This document shows positions 8,038-18,700 of a stretch of DNA of 33,088 nucleotides, in pieces. Both the position numbers and the translations under genes were made by a program. Every line of letters begins with the position of its first letter. Positions within the stretch are counted from its first letter, which is position 1. The stretch is from Aldersonia kunmingensis. GTDB lineage: Bacteria > Actinomycetota > Actinomycetes > Mycobacteriales > Mycobacteriaceae. The notes beneath the pieces are model-generated. The model was not told the DNA's origin and ran no database searches. It was given only the letters and a program-made list of their open reading frames with translations. Location of the stretch: the NCBI RefSeq assembly GCF_001646865.1, contig NZ_LRRB01000090.1, positions 1 to 33,088 on the forward strand, given 5' to 3'.

Positions 8038-8889
8038 ATGCTCCGCGTCGCGGTGCCCAACAAAGGCTCGCTCTCCGAGTCGGCCGCTCACATCCTCGAT
8101 GAGGCCGGCTATCGCCGCCGTACCGACTCTCGTGACCTCACCGTCCTCGACCCGGCGAACCAGGTCGAGTTCTTCTTCCTGCGCCCCAAGGACATCGCGA
8201 TCTACGTCGGTTCGGGTGAACTCGATCTCGGTATCACCGGCCGCGATCTTGCGCTGGATTCCGGTGCGCCCGTGCAGGAGCGGATCGCCCTCGGCTTCGG
8301 CCGCTCGTCGTTCCGCTACGCCGCACCCGCCGGCCGGGACTGGAGGGTCGAAGACCTCGCCGGCAAGCGGATCGCGACCTCGTACCCGAACCTGGTGCGA
8401 GCCGACCTGAAGGCGCGCGGCTTCGAGGCCGAGGTCATCCGGCTCGATGGCGCGGTGGAGATCTCCATCCAGCTCGGTGTCGCCGACGCCATCGCGGACG
8501 TGGTCGGATCCGGCCGCACGCTGCGCCAGCACGATCTGGTCGCGTTCGGTGAATCGCTGTGCGATTCCGAGGGTGTGCTCATCGAGGCCAACGGCGCCGA
8601 CACGAGCGACCGCGCGCGCAATCAGCTCGTCGCCCGCATCCAGGGTGTCGTGTTCGCGCAGCAGTACCTGATGCTCGATTACGACTGCCCGCGCGAACTG
8701 CTCGATCAGGCCGTGCAGATCACGCCCGGTCTCGAATCGCCCACGGTCTCGCCGCTGGCCGATGAGAAATGGGTCGCGGTTCGCGCCATGGTTCCGCGCA
8801 AGACGCACAACGCCGTGATGGATCAGCTCGCCGAGATGGGTGCGAAGGCGATCCTCGCCTCAGATATCCGCTCCTGCCGCGCGTTCTGA
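8038..8889 (+). CDS. hisG: ATP phosphoribosyltransferase, long form
   Basis: HisG joins ATP and PRPP to PR-ATP, the first and feedback-regulated step of histidine synthesis. The 283-residue length fits the long form with a C-terminal ACT-like regulatory domain. The N-terminal half shows [15 protein letters not shown], the [20 protein letters not shown] region, and the PRPP loop [18 protein letters not shown]. The C-terminal part (about 215-283, [13 protein letters not shown]-like to [20 protein letters not shown]) is the His-binding domain. The ATG at 8038 has a good ribosome site (GAAAGGA) 7-8 nt upstream. The last codons and stop lie in a 15-bp direct repeat. Confidence 0.97.
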   Translation: MLRVAVPNKGSLSESAAHILDEAGYRRRTDSRDLTVLDPANQVEFFFLRPKDIAIYVGSGELDLGITGRDLALDSGAPVQERIALGFGRSSFRYAAPAGRDWRVEDLAGKRIATSYPNLVRADLKARGFEAEVIRLDGAVEISIQLGVADAIADVVGSGRTLRQHDLVAFGESLCDSEGVLIEANGADTSDRARNQLVARIQGVVFAQQYLMLDYDCPRELLDQAVQITPGLESPTVSPLADEKWVAVRAMVPRKTHNAVMDQLAEMGAKAILASDIRSCRAF

Positions 8890-8920
8890 GCCGGCTCGCC
8901 GGCGTGCGTTCTGAGCCGGC
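8881..8920 (+). repeat. 15-bp direct repeat spanning the hisG stop codon, with terminator-like hairpin
   Basis: GCGTTCTGAGCCGGC occurs at 8881-8895, covering the last hisG codon and the stop, and again at 8906-8920. The copies are separated by 10 bp. Because each contains GAGCCGGC, the region can also fold: GCCGGCTC (8890-8897) pairs with GAGCCGGC (8913-8920) around a 15-nt loop. It lies between the convergent hisG and nuclease genes and may act as a bidirectional terminator. Confidence 0.55.
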
Positions 8921-8938
8921 GCGCTCTGACCGACGTTT

Positions 8939-10747
<1,809 letters not shown>

Positions 10748-10765
10748 TCCAGCGGTTGTGCGCGA

Positions 10766-10794
10766 CGTCCCGCCGCCGGGCCGGTGGCGGGACG
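10766..10794. terminator. Bidirectional terminator between trmI and the lipoprotein gene
   Basis: CGTCCCGCC (10766-10774) and GGCGGGACG (10786-10794) form a perfect 9-bp stem around an 11-nt loop. The stem can be lengthened past a bulged A at 10765. It lies in the 59 bp between two convergent genes. There is no clear U-tract, as is common for actinobacterial hairpins. Confidence 0.7.
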
Positions 10795-10806
10795 CGCATC
10801 ACGTGA

Positions 10807-11334
10807 CTACGCGCAGGGCGCCCCGCCCATCGCGAACAGCTGGCAGGCACTCGCATCGGACAGCTTCCAGGTGCCGTCGACCTGCTCCCAGACCATCGCA
10901 CTCGGCAGCGTGCCGTGCGGCGAGGTGATCTGCACATTGGCGGTCGCGGTGGTGCCGTTCACAACCACGTCCTGGACAGCGAAGGTGATCGCGCCGTAGC
11001 TCGCCAGGGACTGGGTGACAGTTTCGAGGTTCGAGGTACGCGCGTCACCGTTCACGATGACGGCCGCCTTTTCGCCGACCGGGCGGGCCGGATCGATGAT
11101 CAGCGTGAGGGTGCCCTGCAGCTCCTCCGGCGCGGCAGCAGACGACTCCGTGGCCGATGCTGCGGCCGAGGTCGAGGCGGCAGCCGAGGTCGTGCTCGTG
11201 GCCTCGGCGGTGTCGTCGTCGGAGCCGCAGGCGGTCAGCCCGACGGCGAGGACGAGCGCGGTCGCCGCGACAACACTGCGCTGGATAAACCTCGTGCGAA
11301 CGAACAAAATTCGGCCTTCCGGTGTGGTCTCCAT
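10807..11334 (-). CDS. Secreted lipoprotein (LppK-like position)
   Basis: The protein has 175 residues. A type II signal peptide with a hydrophobic stretch (SVVAATALVLAVG) ends in the lipobox L-T-A-C, giving lipid-modified Cys36. A Thr/Ser/Ala-rich linker of about 35 residues follows. The C-terminal domain (about 72-175: GTLTLIIDPARPVGEKAAVI to TWKLSDASACQLF) looks like a small alpha/beta fold of the low-molecular-weight antigen/LppK type. Its place between trmI and mpa matches LppK of mycobacteria. Start: the ATG at 11334 has no ribosome site and gives an acidic N-terminus. A TTG at 11307 has GGAAGG 7 nt upstream and gives a more normal signal peptide, so it may be the true start. The function is unknown. 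Confidence 0.82.
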   Translation of the reverse strand: METTPEGRILFVRTRFIQRSVVAATALVLAVGLTACGSDDDTAEATSTTSAAASTSAAASATESSAAAPEELQGTLTLIIDPARPVGEKAAVIVNGDARTSNLETVTQSLASYGAITFAVQDVVVNGTTATANVQITSPHGTLPSAMVWEQVDGTWKLSDASACQLFAMGGAPCA

Positions 11335-11445
11335 ACCGAGACATCTGCTAGTAAGGGCAGGCTAACACGAGGCTGTTAACGCAACCGACGCGCGGATGCG
11401 ATGACTCGGAAACGGCGTTGGAAGGCAATTACGCGTCCATGCCGG

Positions 11446-11451
11446 TAGCGT
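11446..11451 (+). promoter_or_regulatory. Candidate -10 box for mpa
   Basis: TAGCGT fits TANNNT and would start transcription near 11458, leaving a leader of about 23 nt that contains GGGAGGAG (11467-11474), a strong ribosome site 6-7 nt before the mpa ATG. Unlike dop, pafA and pafB, mpa is therefore probably not leaderless. Confidence 0.4.
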
Positions 11452-11480
11452 TGTATGACCGGTACTGGGAGGAGTCGCAC

Positions 11481-13238
11481 ATGAGCCCCATCGAGAGTTC
11501 GGATTCCGCAGCTTGGCGAGAGCTTGAGGCTGTACGGGCAGAGGCGGCTGCACTTCGCAGGCAACTTGCCGATTCGCCGGATCGCAGTCGGGAACTCGAA
11601 TCACGCATCGATTCCCTGACGATCCGCAACACGAAGTTGATGGACACGCTCAAGGACGCGCGTCAGCAACTCGTCGCCCTGCGCGAGGAGGTCGACCGCC
11701 TCGGTCAGCCGCCGAGCGGGTACGGCGTGCTGCTGTCGGTCTACGAGGACCAGACGGTCGACGTGTTCACCTCCGGCCGCAAGATGCGGTTGAACTGCTC
11801 GCCGAACATCGACACCGAGACTCTGCGGCAGGGCCAGACGGTCCGGCTCAACGAGGCGCTGACGATCGTCGAGGCCGGCGCCTACGAGCGTGTCGGGGAG
11901 ATCTGCACCCTGCGGGAGGTGCTCGAGGGCCAGCGGGCGCTGGTTGTCGGGCATGCCGACGAGGAGCGCGTCGTCTGGCTCGCGGACCCGCTGGCGTTGG
12001 TTGCCGAGGAAGACGACGTCGCCGACCCGGATCAGCCGAATCGCAAACTGCGCCCGGGTGATTCACTGCTTGTCGACACCAAGGCCGGCTATGCGTTCGA
12101 GCGCATTCCCAAGGCCGAGGTCGAGGACCTCGTGCTCGAAGAGGTGCCCGACGTCGGATACGAGGACATCGGTGGCCTCGGTCGGCAGATCGAGCAGATT
12201 CGCGACGCGGTCGAGTTGCCGTTCCTCCACAAGGAACTGTTCCGCGAGTACTCGCTGCGCCCGCCCAAGGGTGTGCTGCTCTACGGCCCGCCCGGTTGCG
12301 GCAAGACGCTCATCGCCAAGGCGGTAGCGAACTCGTTGGCCAAGAAGATGGCCGAGGCCCGCGGCGAGGATGCGAAGGAAGCCAAGTCCTACTTCCTCAA
12401 CATCAAGGGCCCGGAGCTGCTGAACAAGTTCGTCGGCGAGACCGAGCGCCACATCCGGATCATCTTCCAGCGCGCTCGGGAGAAGGCGTCCGAGGGCACC
12501 CCGGTGATCGTCTTCTTCGATGAGATGGACTCGATCTTCCGCACCCGCGGATCGGGCGTGTCGTCCGATGTGGAGACCACGGTCGTGCCGCAGCTGCTCA
12601 GCGAGATCGACGGCGTCGAGGGCCTGGAGAACGTCATCGTGATCGGCGCATCCAACCGCGAGGACATGATCGACCCCGCGATCCTGCGTCCCGGTCGCCT
12701 CGACGTGAAGATCAAGATCGAACGCCCCGACGCCGAGTCGGCGCAGGACATCTTCTCCAAGTACCTCACGACGACGCTGCCGCTGCACGAGGAGGACCTC
12801 ACCGAGTTCGGTGGCGACCGCACGAACTGCATCAAGACGATGATCGAGCGGGTCGTCGACCGGATGTATGCCGAGAGCGAGGACAACCGGTTCCTGGAGG
12901 TCACCTACGCCAACGGTGACAAAGAGGTCCTGTACTTCAAGGACTTCAACTCCGGCGCCATGATCCAGAACATCGTGGACCGGTCGAAGAAGTACGCGAT
13001 CAAGGCGGTACTGGAAACCGGTTCGCCGGGTCTGCGCATCCAGCATCTCTACGACTCGATCGTGGACGAGTTCTCCGAGAACGAGGACCTGCCCAACACG
13101 ACGAATCCCGATGACTGGGCACGCATCTCGGGTAAGAAGGGCGAACGGATCGTCTACATCCGCACGCTGGTCACCGGAAAGAACGCGAGCGCGAGCCGCG
13201 CGATCGACACCGAGTCGAACACCGGGCAGTACCTGTAG
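11481..13238 (+). CDS. mpa: Proteasome-associated AAA ATPase Mpa/ARC
   Basis: Mpa (called ARC in Rhodococcus) forms a hexameric ring that binds Pup with its N-terminal coiled coils, unfolds pupylated proteins and feeds them to the 20S proteasome. The protein has 585 residues. Residues of about 8-75 form the coiled coil ([19 protein letters not shown]). Two OB domains follow to about 225, with [18 protein letters not shown]. The AAA module has Walker A GPPGCGKT at 269-276, Walker B VFFDEMDS with Asp347-Glu348, and the arginine-finger region [10 protein letters not shown]. The last residues are GQYL, the C-terminal Q-Y-L tail that docks on the proteasome alpha ring. The ATG at 11481 is chosen for its ribosome site. 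A strong terminator follows the gene. Confidence 0.98.
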   Translation: MSPIESSDSAAWRELEAVRAEAAALRRQLADSPDRSRELESRIDSLTIRNTKLMDTLKDARQQLVALREEVDRLGQPPSGYGVLLSVYEDQTVDVFTSGRKMRLNCSPNIDTETLRQGQTVRLNEALTIVEAGAYERVGEICTLREVLEGQRALVVGHADEERVVWLADPLALVAEEDDVADPDQPNRKLRPGDSLLVDTKAGYAFERIPKAEVEDLVLEEVPDVGYEDIGGLGRQIEQIRDAVELPFLHKELFREYSLRPPKGVLLYGPPGCGKTLIAKAVANSLAKKMAEARGEDAKEAKSYFLNIKGPELLNKFVGETERHIRIIFQRAREKASEGTPVIVFFDEMDSIFRTRGSGVSSDVETTVVPQLLSEIDGVEGLENVIVIGASNREDMIDPAILRPGRLDVKIKIERPDAESAQDIFSKYLTTTLPLHEEDLTEFGGDRTNCIKTMIERVVDRMYAESEDNRFLEVTYANGDKEVLYFKDFNSGAMIQNIVDRSKKYAIKAVLETGSPGLRIQHLYDSIVDEFSENEDLPNTTNPDDWARISGKKGERIVYIRTLVTGKNASASRAIDTESNTGQYL

Positions 13239-13250
13239 GAACCGACCAAG

Positions 13251-13297
13251 CGGGCTCCCACCGTCGAAATCGCTCGTTCGACGACGGTGGGGGCCCG
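13251..13297 (+). terminator. Strong hairpin terminator after mpa
   Basis: CGGGCTCCCACCGTCG (13251-13266) pairs with CGACGGTGGGGGCCCG (13282-13297). This gives a 16-bp stem with one G-U pair and a 15-nt loop. It begins 12 nt after the mpa stop and separates mpa from the next gene. Confidence 0.82.
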
Positions 13298-13343
13298 TTC
13301 GTCGTTAGGTTGCCATTGCGAACCGTCGACGCAAGGAGTGTTC

Positions 13344-13727
13344 ATGCCGCTTCCCCTCGCGCTTGGCCGGTTCAACAAGATCGCGACCAACCGCATCGTC
13401 GGCACGGTCGCCGGTCACGTCCCCGGCATGGCGATCGTGGTGCACCGCGGCCGGAAATCGGGGACCGAGTACCGGACTCCGGTGAACGCGTTCGGCGGTG
13501 TGGACCGGTACCGCTTCGCGCTCACCTACGGCAAGGACACGGACTGGGTCCGCAATGTCCTTGCCGCGGACGGATGTTCGATCGAGAGCCGCGGCCGCAC
13601 GATCGTGCTCGACGAACCGTGGCTCGGGCGGGATCCGGAGGCCGCGTGGGCGCCACCCGTCGTGCGGACCCTGCTGCGTGGGCTGGGCGCCGAGTATTAC
13701 CTGCAGTGCCGGGTCAGGCACGAATGA
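13344..13727 (+). CDS. Nitroreductase-family deazaflavin-dependent oxidoreductase (Ddn-like)
   Basis: The protein has 127 residues, typical of the split-barrel deazaflavin-dependent nitroreductase family (DUF385/Ddn-type). The pattern AIVVHRGRKSGTEYRTPVNAF matches the family's conserved H-x-G-R-K-S-G cofactor-binding strand. GVDRYRFALTYGKDTDWVRNVLAADG and the W-V-R-N motif follow. Members bind F420 or a flavin and act on quinones or nitro compounds, and the actual cofactor here is inferred. The ATG at 13344 has AAGGAG 5 nt upstream. It is inserted between mpa and dop but shows no link to pupylation. It may be a quinone reductase that guards against oxidative stress. Confidence 0.85.
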   Translation: MPLPLALGRFNKIATNRIVGTVAGHVPGMAIVVHRGRKSGTEYRTPVNAFGGVDRYRFALTYGKDTDWVRNVLAADGCSIESRGRTIVLDEPWLGRDPEAAWAPPVVRTLLRGLGAEYYLQCRVRHE

Positions 13728-13789
13728 GCAATCGCTCTCGATGCGGGAATGCCACCGCGTCCCGTCGGCGGCTGCGGGCCGAATTCGCA

Positions 13790-13795
13790 TAGTCT
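13790..13795 (+). promoter_or_regulatory. Candidate leaderless -10 box of dop
   Basis: TAGTCT ends 6 nt before the dop ATG at 13802. The upstream bases hold no ribosome site. The layout matches the boxes at metH, pafA, pafB and pepE. Confidence 0.45.
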
Positions 13796-13801
13796 CGACA
13801 C

Positions 13802-15301
13802 ATGCAGCGCATCATCGGTATCGAGGTCGAGTACGGCATCTCGTCGCCCACCGAGGCGTCGGCCAACCCGATTCTCACGTCGACGCAGGCCGTTCTCGCC
13901 TATGCCGCGGCGGAGGGCGTGCCGCGTGCCCGCCGCACCCGCTGGGACTACGAGGTGGAGTCGCCACTGCGCGACGCTCGCGGATTCGACCTGAGCCGGC
14001 TCAACGGACCGGCGCCGGTAATCGACGCCGACGAGGTCGGCGCGGCGAACATGATCCTCACCAACGGTGCCCGCCTCTATGTCGATCACGCCCACCCGGA
14101 GTATTCGGCGCCCGAGGTCACCGACGCGCTCGACGCGGTGATCTGGGACAAGGCCGGCGAGCGCGTGATGGAGGCCGCCGCGCGGCACGCCAGGTCGGTT
14201 CCGGGCACGCCGCCGCTGCAGCTGTACAAGAACAACGTCGACGGCAAGGGCGCGTCCTACGGCACCCACGAGAACTACCTGATGGCGCGCGAAACGCCGT
14301 TCAACTCGATCATCGTCGGGTTGTCCCCGTTCTTCGCCTCGCGGCAGGTGATCTGCGGATCGGGCCGGGTCGGTATCGGGCAGTCCGGCGACACGCCCGG
14401 ATTCCAGCTCTCGCAGCGTTCCGACTACATCGAGGTCGAGGTCGGGCTCGAAACCACGCTCAAGCGCGGCATCATCAACACCCGCGACGAGCCGCACGCG
14501 GACGCGGACAAGTACCGCCGCCTGCACGTCATCATCGGTGACGCGAACCTCGCGGAGATGTCGACCTATCTAAAGGTCGGCACCACTGCGCTGGTGCTCG
14601 ACCTGATCGAGGCGGGTGTCGACCTGTCCGATCTGCAACTCGCGCGACCGGTTACCGCCGTGCACACGATCAGCCACGACCCGACCCTGCGGGCGACGGT
14701 TGCGCTCGCCGACGGCCGGGAGATGACGGGCCTGGCGATCCAGCGCGCGTATCACGATCGGGTCGCGAAGTTCCTGCAGGAACGCGGCGAGGAGGACGAG
14801 CGCGCCACCGACATCATGGACAACTGGGCCATGGTTCTCGACCTGCTCGAACGCGACCCGATGGAGTGCGCGGACCTGCTCGACTGGCCCGCCAAGCTGC
14901 GGTTGCTCGAGGGTTACCGCAACAGGGAAGGGCTCGGCTGGGCCGCGCCGAAGCTGCACATGCTGGACCTGCAGTACTCGGATGTGCGGCTGGACAAGGG
15001 CATCTACAACCGCCTGGTTGCCCGTGGATCGATGCGGCGTTTGGTCACCGAGCAGCAGGTGATGGACGCGATGACCAACCCGCCGCCGCTGACCCGCGCC
15101 TACTTCCGTGGCGAATGCCTGCGCCGTTTCGGTGCCGATATCGCCGCCGCGAGCTGGGATTCGGTGATTTTCGATCTGGGCGGTGATTCGCTGGTGCGTA
15201 TCCCCACCCTCGAGCCGCTGCGCGGCACGAAAGCACACGTCGGCAAGCTGCTGGATTCGGTGGATACCGCCGCGCAGCTGGTTGATCAGCTCACCACGTA
15301 A
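13802..15301 (+). CDS. dop: Deamidase/depupylase of Pup
   Basis: Dop converts the C-terminal Gln of Pup to Glu, making it ready for ligation, and also removes Pup from substrates. The 499-residue protein belongs to the carboxylate-amine ligase (glutamine synthetase-like) fold. It starts with [12 protein letters not shown], with the metal- and ATP-binding Glu8 and Glu10. Asp95 in [14 protein letters not shown] is the catalytic aspartate at the same number as in M. tuberculosis Dop. Further conserved pieces are [40 protein letters not shown] and [15 protein letters not shown]. It is a paralogue of PafA in this window. It lies upstream of pup and probably has its own leaderless promoter. Confidence 0.97.
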   Translation: MQRIIGIEVEYGISSPTEASANPILTSTQAVLAYAAAEGVPRARRTRWDYEVESPLRDARGFDLSRLNGPAPVIDADEVGAANMILTNGARLYVDHAHPEYSAPEVTDALDAVIWDKAGERVMEAAARHARSVPGTPPLQLYKNNVDGKGASYGTHENYLMARETPFNSIIVGLSPFFASRQVICGSGRVGIGQSGDTPGFQLSQRSDYIEVEVGLETTLKRGIINTRDEPHADADKYRRLHVIIGDANLAEMSTYLKVGTTALVLDLIEAGVDLSDLQLARPVTAVHTISHDPTLRATVALADGREMTGLAIQRAYHDRVAKFLQERGEEDERATDIMDNWAMVLDLLERDPMECADLLDWPAKLRLLEGYRNREGLGWAAPKLHMLDLQYSDVRLDKGIYNRLVARGSMRRLVTEQQVMDAMTNPPPLTRAYFRGECLRRFGADIAAASWDSVIFDLGGDSLVRIPTLEPLRGTKAHVGKLLDSVDTAAQLVDQLTT

Positions 15302-15312
15302 ACAAGGCAATT

Positions 15313-15331
15313 CGTGCGTGCACAACGCACG
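15313..15331 (+). terminator. Small hairpin between dop and pup
   Basis: CGTGCGT (15313-15319) pairs with ACGCACG (15325-15331) around GCACA. It starts 12 nt after the dop stop and could weaken read-through into pup, which has a possible own -10 (TACTGT, 15349-15354). Confidence 0.4.
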
Positions 15332-15348
15332 ATGTCGGGTTCCATCGG

Positions 15349-15354
15349 TACTGT
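15349..15354 (+). promoter_or_regulatory. Candidate -10 box for pup-prcB-prcA
   Basis: TACTGT fits TANNNT and would give a leader of about 60 nt. The leader carries the strong ribosome site GAGGAGG (15404-15410), 9 nt before the pup ATG. A second GGTACT lies at 15390-15395 but does not complete a -10. Confidence 0.3.
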
Positions 15355-15419
15355 GAAGGTTCGAGCACGAGTGGCATTCGGTACTCGCGCATCGCACGCA
15401 CACGAGGAGGTCGCCGGCT

Positions 15420-15614
15420 ATGGCACAGGAGCAGACCAAGCGTACGGGTGGCGGTGGCGAGGACGAGGGCCCTGTCGGAGATGGTTCGGCCGGCCAGGAA
15501 CGTCGTGAAAAGCTCGCCGAGGAGACCGACGACCTGCTGGACGAGATCGACGACGTGCTCGAAGAGAACGCAGAGGACTTCGTTCGTGCCTATGTGCAGA
15601 AAGGTGGCCAGTGA
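15420..15614 (+). CDS. pup: Prokaryotic ubiquitin-like protein Pup
   Basis: Pup is the small disordered tag that marks proteins for the proteasome. The 64-residue sequence starts [17 protein letters not shown] and has the helical Mpa-binding region at about 24-52 ([20 protein letters not shown]). It ends in VQKGGQ. The C-terminal Gly-Gly-Gln means that it must be deamidated by Dop before PafA can use it, consistent with dop next door. The N-terminal end is rich in Gly, Gln and acidic residues and serves to start unfolding. A strong ribosome site (GAGGAGG) precedes it, as expected for an abundant protein. Its TGA stop overlaps the GTG start of prcB. Confidence 0.98.
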   Translation: MAQEQTKRTGGGGEDEGPVGDGSAGQERREKLAEETDDLLDEIDDVLEENAEDFVRAYVQKGGQ

Positions 15615-16447
15615 CACCTGAGGGTGCCTCGCGACTCCGGCTGGGGTCCGATATCTCGTCATTCTCCGAACACCTTCGCGCCTATGCGCCAGAACTGCTT
15701 CCGGGTAGCCGGATGGATCTGCGTGGCGACTCGCACGGGGACATCGCCCCGCACGGCACCACGATCGTCGCCCTGACCTTCGCGGGTGGGGTGCTGATCG
15801 CCGGTGACCGGCGCGCGACGATGGGCAACCTCATCGCCAGTCGCGACGTCGACAAGGTGTACGTCACCGACGAGTACTCTGCCGCCGGTATTGCGGGCAC
15901 CGCAGGAATAGCCATCGAACTCGTTCGGCTGTTCGCGGTCGAACTCGAGCACTACGAGAAAATCGAAGGCGTCCCGCTGACCTTCGACGGCAAGGCGAGC
16001 CGCCTGTCGTCGATGGTGCGCAACAACCTGCCGATCGCGATGCAGGGCCTGGCCGTGGTGCCGATGCTGGTCGGCTACGACCTCAACGCATCGGATCCGG
16101 CGAAGGCCGGGCGGATCGTGTCCTATGACGTGGTCGGTGGCCGTTCCGAGGAACGGTCCGGCTACCACGCCGTCGGATCCGGTTCGCTGTTCGCCAAATC
16201 GGCGTTGAAGAAGTTGTACCGCAACGGAATCGACGCCGACGAGGCGCTCCGATTCGCGGTCGAGTCGCTCTATGACGCGGCCGATGACGACTCCGCGACC
16301 GGCGGTCCCGACCTGGGCCGGCGGATCTACCCGTCCGCAGTGACCATCACCGCGGATGGCGCCGAGGAGGTCTCGGCCGAGCGGGCCGAGCAGGTCGCCC
16401 GTGCCGTCATCGAAGCCCGCGCCGAGCAGGAAAGTGAGCCGCGATGA
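15611..16447 (+). CDS. prcB: Proteasome subunit beta
   Basis: PrcB is the proteolytic subunit of the 20S core. It has 278 residues with a propeptide of 49 residues that ends in APHG. Self-cleavage exposes Thr50 ([20 protein letters not shown]), the N-terminal nucleophile. The Asp of GDRRAT and the Lys of [11 protein letters not shown] (the Thr1-Asp17-Lys33 set in mature numbering) complete the site. [15 protein letters not shown] near residue 220-235 is typical of actinobacterial PrcB. The start is GTG in a GTGA overlap with pup, so translation of the beta subunit is coupled to Pup. It overlaps prcA by ATGA. Confidence 0.98.
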   Translation: MTPEGASRLRLGSDISSFSEHLRAYAPELLPGSRMDLRGDSHGDIAPHGTTIVALTFAGGVLIAGDRRATMGNLIASRDVDKVYVTDEYSAAGIAGTAGIAIELVRLFAVELEHYEKIEGVPLTFDGKASRLSSMVRNNLPIAMQGLAVVPMLVGYDLNASDPAKAGRIVSYDVVGGRSEERSGYHAVGSGSLFAKSALKKLYRNGIDADEALRFAVESLYDAADDDSATGGPDLGRRIYPSAVTITADGAEEVSAERAEQVARAVIEARAEQESEPR

Positions 16448-17229
16448 CCCTGCCGTACTACGCATCCGCCGAGCAGATCCTCCGGGACAAGACGGAGCTG
16501 GCACGCAAGGGAATCGCAAGGGGGCGCAGCGTCGTTGTGCTCACCTACGACAAGGGCGTGCTGTTCGTCGCGGAGAACCCATCCACGGCGCTGCACAAGG
16601 TCAGCGAGCTCTACGACCGCATCGGGTTCGCCGCTGTCGGCAAGTACAACGAGTTCGAGAACCTGCGCCGGGGTGGCATCGTCCAGGCCGACCTGCGCGG
16701 GTACTCCTACGACCGGCGCGACGTCACCGCACGGTCGCTGGCGAACGCCTATGCGCAGACCCTGGGCACCATCTTCTCCGACCAGCTCAAGCCCTACGAG
16801 GTCGAGATCTGCGTCGCGGAGGTGGGATATCCGGACAGCCCGAAGCCACCGCAGCTCTACCGCATCACCTATGACGGCTCGATCGTGGATGAGCGCGGAT
16901 TCGTCGTGATGGGCGGTACCACCGAGCCGATCACCACCGCATTGCGCGATCTGTTCGAACCGGGCCTCGAGCTCGGTGCGGCGATCGCGATCGCGGTGGA
17001 GGCGCTGCAGGCCGGAGCTGCCGACGCGCCCGCGGGCGAGAAGGAAAAGCGGGTTGTCGGCGTCTCGGCCCTCGAGGTCGCGGTGCTCGACGAGACCCGG
17101 CCGCGCCGCGCGTTCCGGCGGGTCACTGGGCCCGCACTCGAGGCGTTGCTGCCGTCGGGCAAGCGCAAGAGCACCCGCAAGGCACCGGCAGCCGCCGAGG
17201 GCGGTACGGCCGACAAATCGGACGGCTGA
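16444..17229 (+). CDS. prcA: Proteasome subunit alpha
   Basis: PrcA forms the outer rings of the 20S core, gates the pore and binds the Mpa tail. It has 261 residues. It starts [20 protein letters not shown] with the N-terminal gating segment and helix H0, then [20 protein letters not shown]. It has no catalytic Thr, as expected. The C-terminal tail after about 235 ([20 protein letters not shown]) is basic, low-complexity and probably disordered. It follows prcB by an ATGA overlap, which fits equal synthesis of the two subunits. Two hairpins after the stop end this operon. Confidence 0.98.
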   Translation: MTLPYYASAEQILRDKTELARKGIARGRSVVVLTYDKGVLFVAENPSTALHKVSELYDRIGFAAVGKYNEFENLRRGGIVQADLRGYSYDRRDVTARSLANAYAQTLGTIFSDQLKPYEVEICVAEVGYPDSPKPPQLYRITYDGSIVDERGFVVMGGTTEPITTALRDLFEPGLELGAAIAIAVEALQAGAADAPAGEKEKRVVGVSALEVAVLDETRPRRAFRRVTGPALEALLPSGKRKSTRKAPAAAEGGTADKSDG

Positions 17230-17298
17230 TTTACAGCCGGTCGCAGCATCATCCGACCGGGCGCGTCGCGTGCGAGTCCCGCCGCGACGCGCCCGGTC
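17223..17298 (+). terminator. Double hairpin terminator after prcA
   Basis: The first hairpin is CGGCTG (17223-17228)/CAGCCG (17234-17239) around ATTTA and overlaps the prcA stop. The second is a perfect 16-bp stem, GACCGGGCGCGTCGCG (17255-17270) with CGCGACGCGCCCGGTC (17283-17298), and a 12-nt loop. It ends 4 nt before the pafA -10 box. It should isolate the proteasome operon from pafA. Confidence 0.85.
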
Positions 17299-17302
17299 GC
17301 TG

Positions 17303-17308
17303 TACTGT
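17303..17308 (+). promoter_or_regulatory. Candidate leaderless -10 box of pafA
   Basis: TACTGT ends 6 nt before the GTG at 17315 and lies just after the 16-bp terminator. The spacer CGAGGA resembles a ribosome site but ends directly at the GTG, too close to work as one. Confidence 0.45.
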
Positions 17309-17314
17309 CGAGGA

Positions 17315-18673
17315 GTGCAGCGACGAATATTGGGGATCGAGACCGAATTCGGTGTGACGTGCACCTTTCACGGCCATCGGCGTCTCAGCCCGGACGAGGT
17401 AGCGCGGTATCTGTTCCGCCGCGTGGTGTCATGGGGCCGTAGCTCCAATGTGTTCCTGCGCAACGGCGCACGCCTCTATCTCGACGTCGGTTCGCACCCC
17501 GAATATGCGACTGCCGAGTGCGACAGCCTGGTCCAGCTCGTCACTCACGACCGGGCCGGTGAGCGGGTGCTCGAGGAGTTGCTCATCGACGCCGAGCAGC
17601 GCCTTGCCGAGGAGGGCATCGGCGGCGATATCTACCTGTTCAAGAACAACACCGACTCCGCGGGCAACTCGTACGGCTGCCACGAGAATTTCCTCGTCGT
17701 ACGTGCCGGTGAGTTCTCCCGCATTTCGGACGTCCTGCTGCCGTTCCTGGTGACCCGGCAGCTGATCTGCGGCGCCGGCAAGGTGCTGCAGACTCCGAAG
17801 GCCGCCACCTACTGCCTGTCGCAGCGCGCCGAGCACATCTGGGAAGGCGTCTCGTCGGCCACCACCCGATCGCGGCCGATCATCAACACCCGCGACGAGC
17901 CGCACGCGGACGCCGAGAAGTATCGCCGCCTGCATGTCATCGTCGGTGACTCGAACATGGCCGAGCCCACCACGATGCTCAAGGTCGGCACCGCCGCGCT
18001 GGTCCTCGAGATGATCGAGGCGGGTGTGTCGTTCCGCGACTTCGCGCTCGACAACCCGATCCGTGCGATCCGCGAGGTCAGCCATGACCTCACCGGCCGT
18101 CGCCCGGTGCGCCTGGCCGGTGGCCGGCAGGCCAGCGCCCTCGACATCCAGCGCGAGTACTTCGCCCGCGCCGTCGAGCACGTCCGCAACCGCGAGTCCG
18201 ACCCGCAGATCGATCAGGTCATCGACCTGTGGGGCCGCACCCTCGACGCGGTCGAGGCACAGGACTTCGCCAAGGTCGACACCGAGATCGACTGGGTCAT
18301 CAAGCGCAAGCTGTTCCAGCGCTATCAGGACCGCTACTCGATGGAGCTGTCGGACCCGAAGATCGCGCAACTCGACCTCGCCTACCATGACATCAAGCGC
18401 GGCCGCGGCGTCTTCGATCTGTTGCAGCGCAAGGGACTTGCGAAGCGGATCACCGAGGACGAGGCCGTGGACGAGGCCGTGTCCAAGCCGCCGCAGACGA
18501 CGCGCGCGAAGCTTCGCGGCGAGTTCATCGCGGCCGCGCAGGAGGCCGGCCGCGACTTCACCGTCGATTGGGTGCATCTCAAGCTCAACGATCAGGCGCA
18601 GCGCACGGTCCTGTGCAAGGACCCGTTCCGCTCGGTCGACGAGCGGGTCGAGCGCCTGATCGCCTCCATGTAG
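17315..18673 (+). CDS. pafA: Pup-protein ligase
   Basis: PafA uses ATP to join the C-terminal Glu of Pup to substrate lysines. The 452 residues equal the length of M. tuberculosis PafA. The N-terminus [15 protein letters not shown] carries Glu9 for metal and ATP. The catalytic aspartate is Asp57 in [18 protein letters not shown]. Conserved blocks are [40 protein letters not shown] and [20 protein letters not shown] in the C-terminal domain. The GTG start at 17315 gives exactly the family N-terminus. It is a paralogue of Dop. It heads the pafA-pafB-pafC group and is cut off from prcA by a terminator. Confidence 0.98.
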   Translation: MQRRILGIETEFGVTCTFHGHRRLSPDEVARYLFRRVVSWGRSSNVFLRNGARLYLDVGSHPEYATAECDSLVQLVTHDRAGERVLEELLIDAEQRLAEEGIGGDIYLFKNNTDSAGNSYGCHENFLVVRAGEFSRISDVLLPFLVTRQLICGAGKVLQTPKAATYCLSQRAEHIWEGVSSATTRSRPIINTRDEPHADAEKYRRLHVIVGDSNMAEPTTMLKVGTAALVLEMIEAGVSFRDFALDNPIRAIREVSHDLTGRRPVRLAGGRQASALDIQREYFARAVEHVRNRESDPQIDQVIDLWGRTLDAVEAQDFAKVDTEIDWVIKRKLFQRYQDRYSMELSDPKIAQLDLAYHDIKRGRGVFDLLQRKGLAKRITEDEAVDEAVSKPPQTTRAKLRGEFIAAAQEAGRDFTVDWVHLKLNDQAQRTVLCKDPFRSVDERVERLIASM

Positions 18674-18688
18674 CCGGCACGCACCGCC

Positions 18689-18694
18689 TAGGCT
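18689..18694 (+). promoter_or_regulatory. Candidate leaderless -10 box of pafB
   Basis: TAGGCT ends 6 nt before the GTG of pafB at 18701, and no ribosome site is present. It suggests that pafB-pafC can be made separately from pafA even though only 27 bp separate the genes. Confidence 0.4.
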
Positions 18695-18700
18695 CTCACC

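Noticed and set aside
17311-17314. AGGA directly before the pafA GTG as a Shine-Dalgarno sequence
   Set aside because: It touches the start codon with no spacer, too close for normal pairing with 16S rRNA. The leaderless reading explains the site better.
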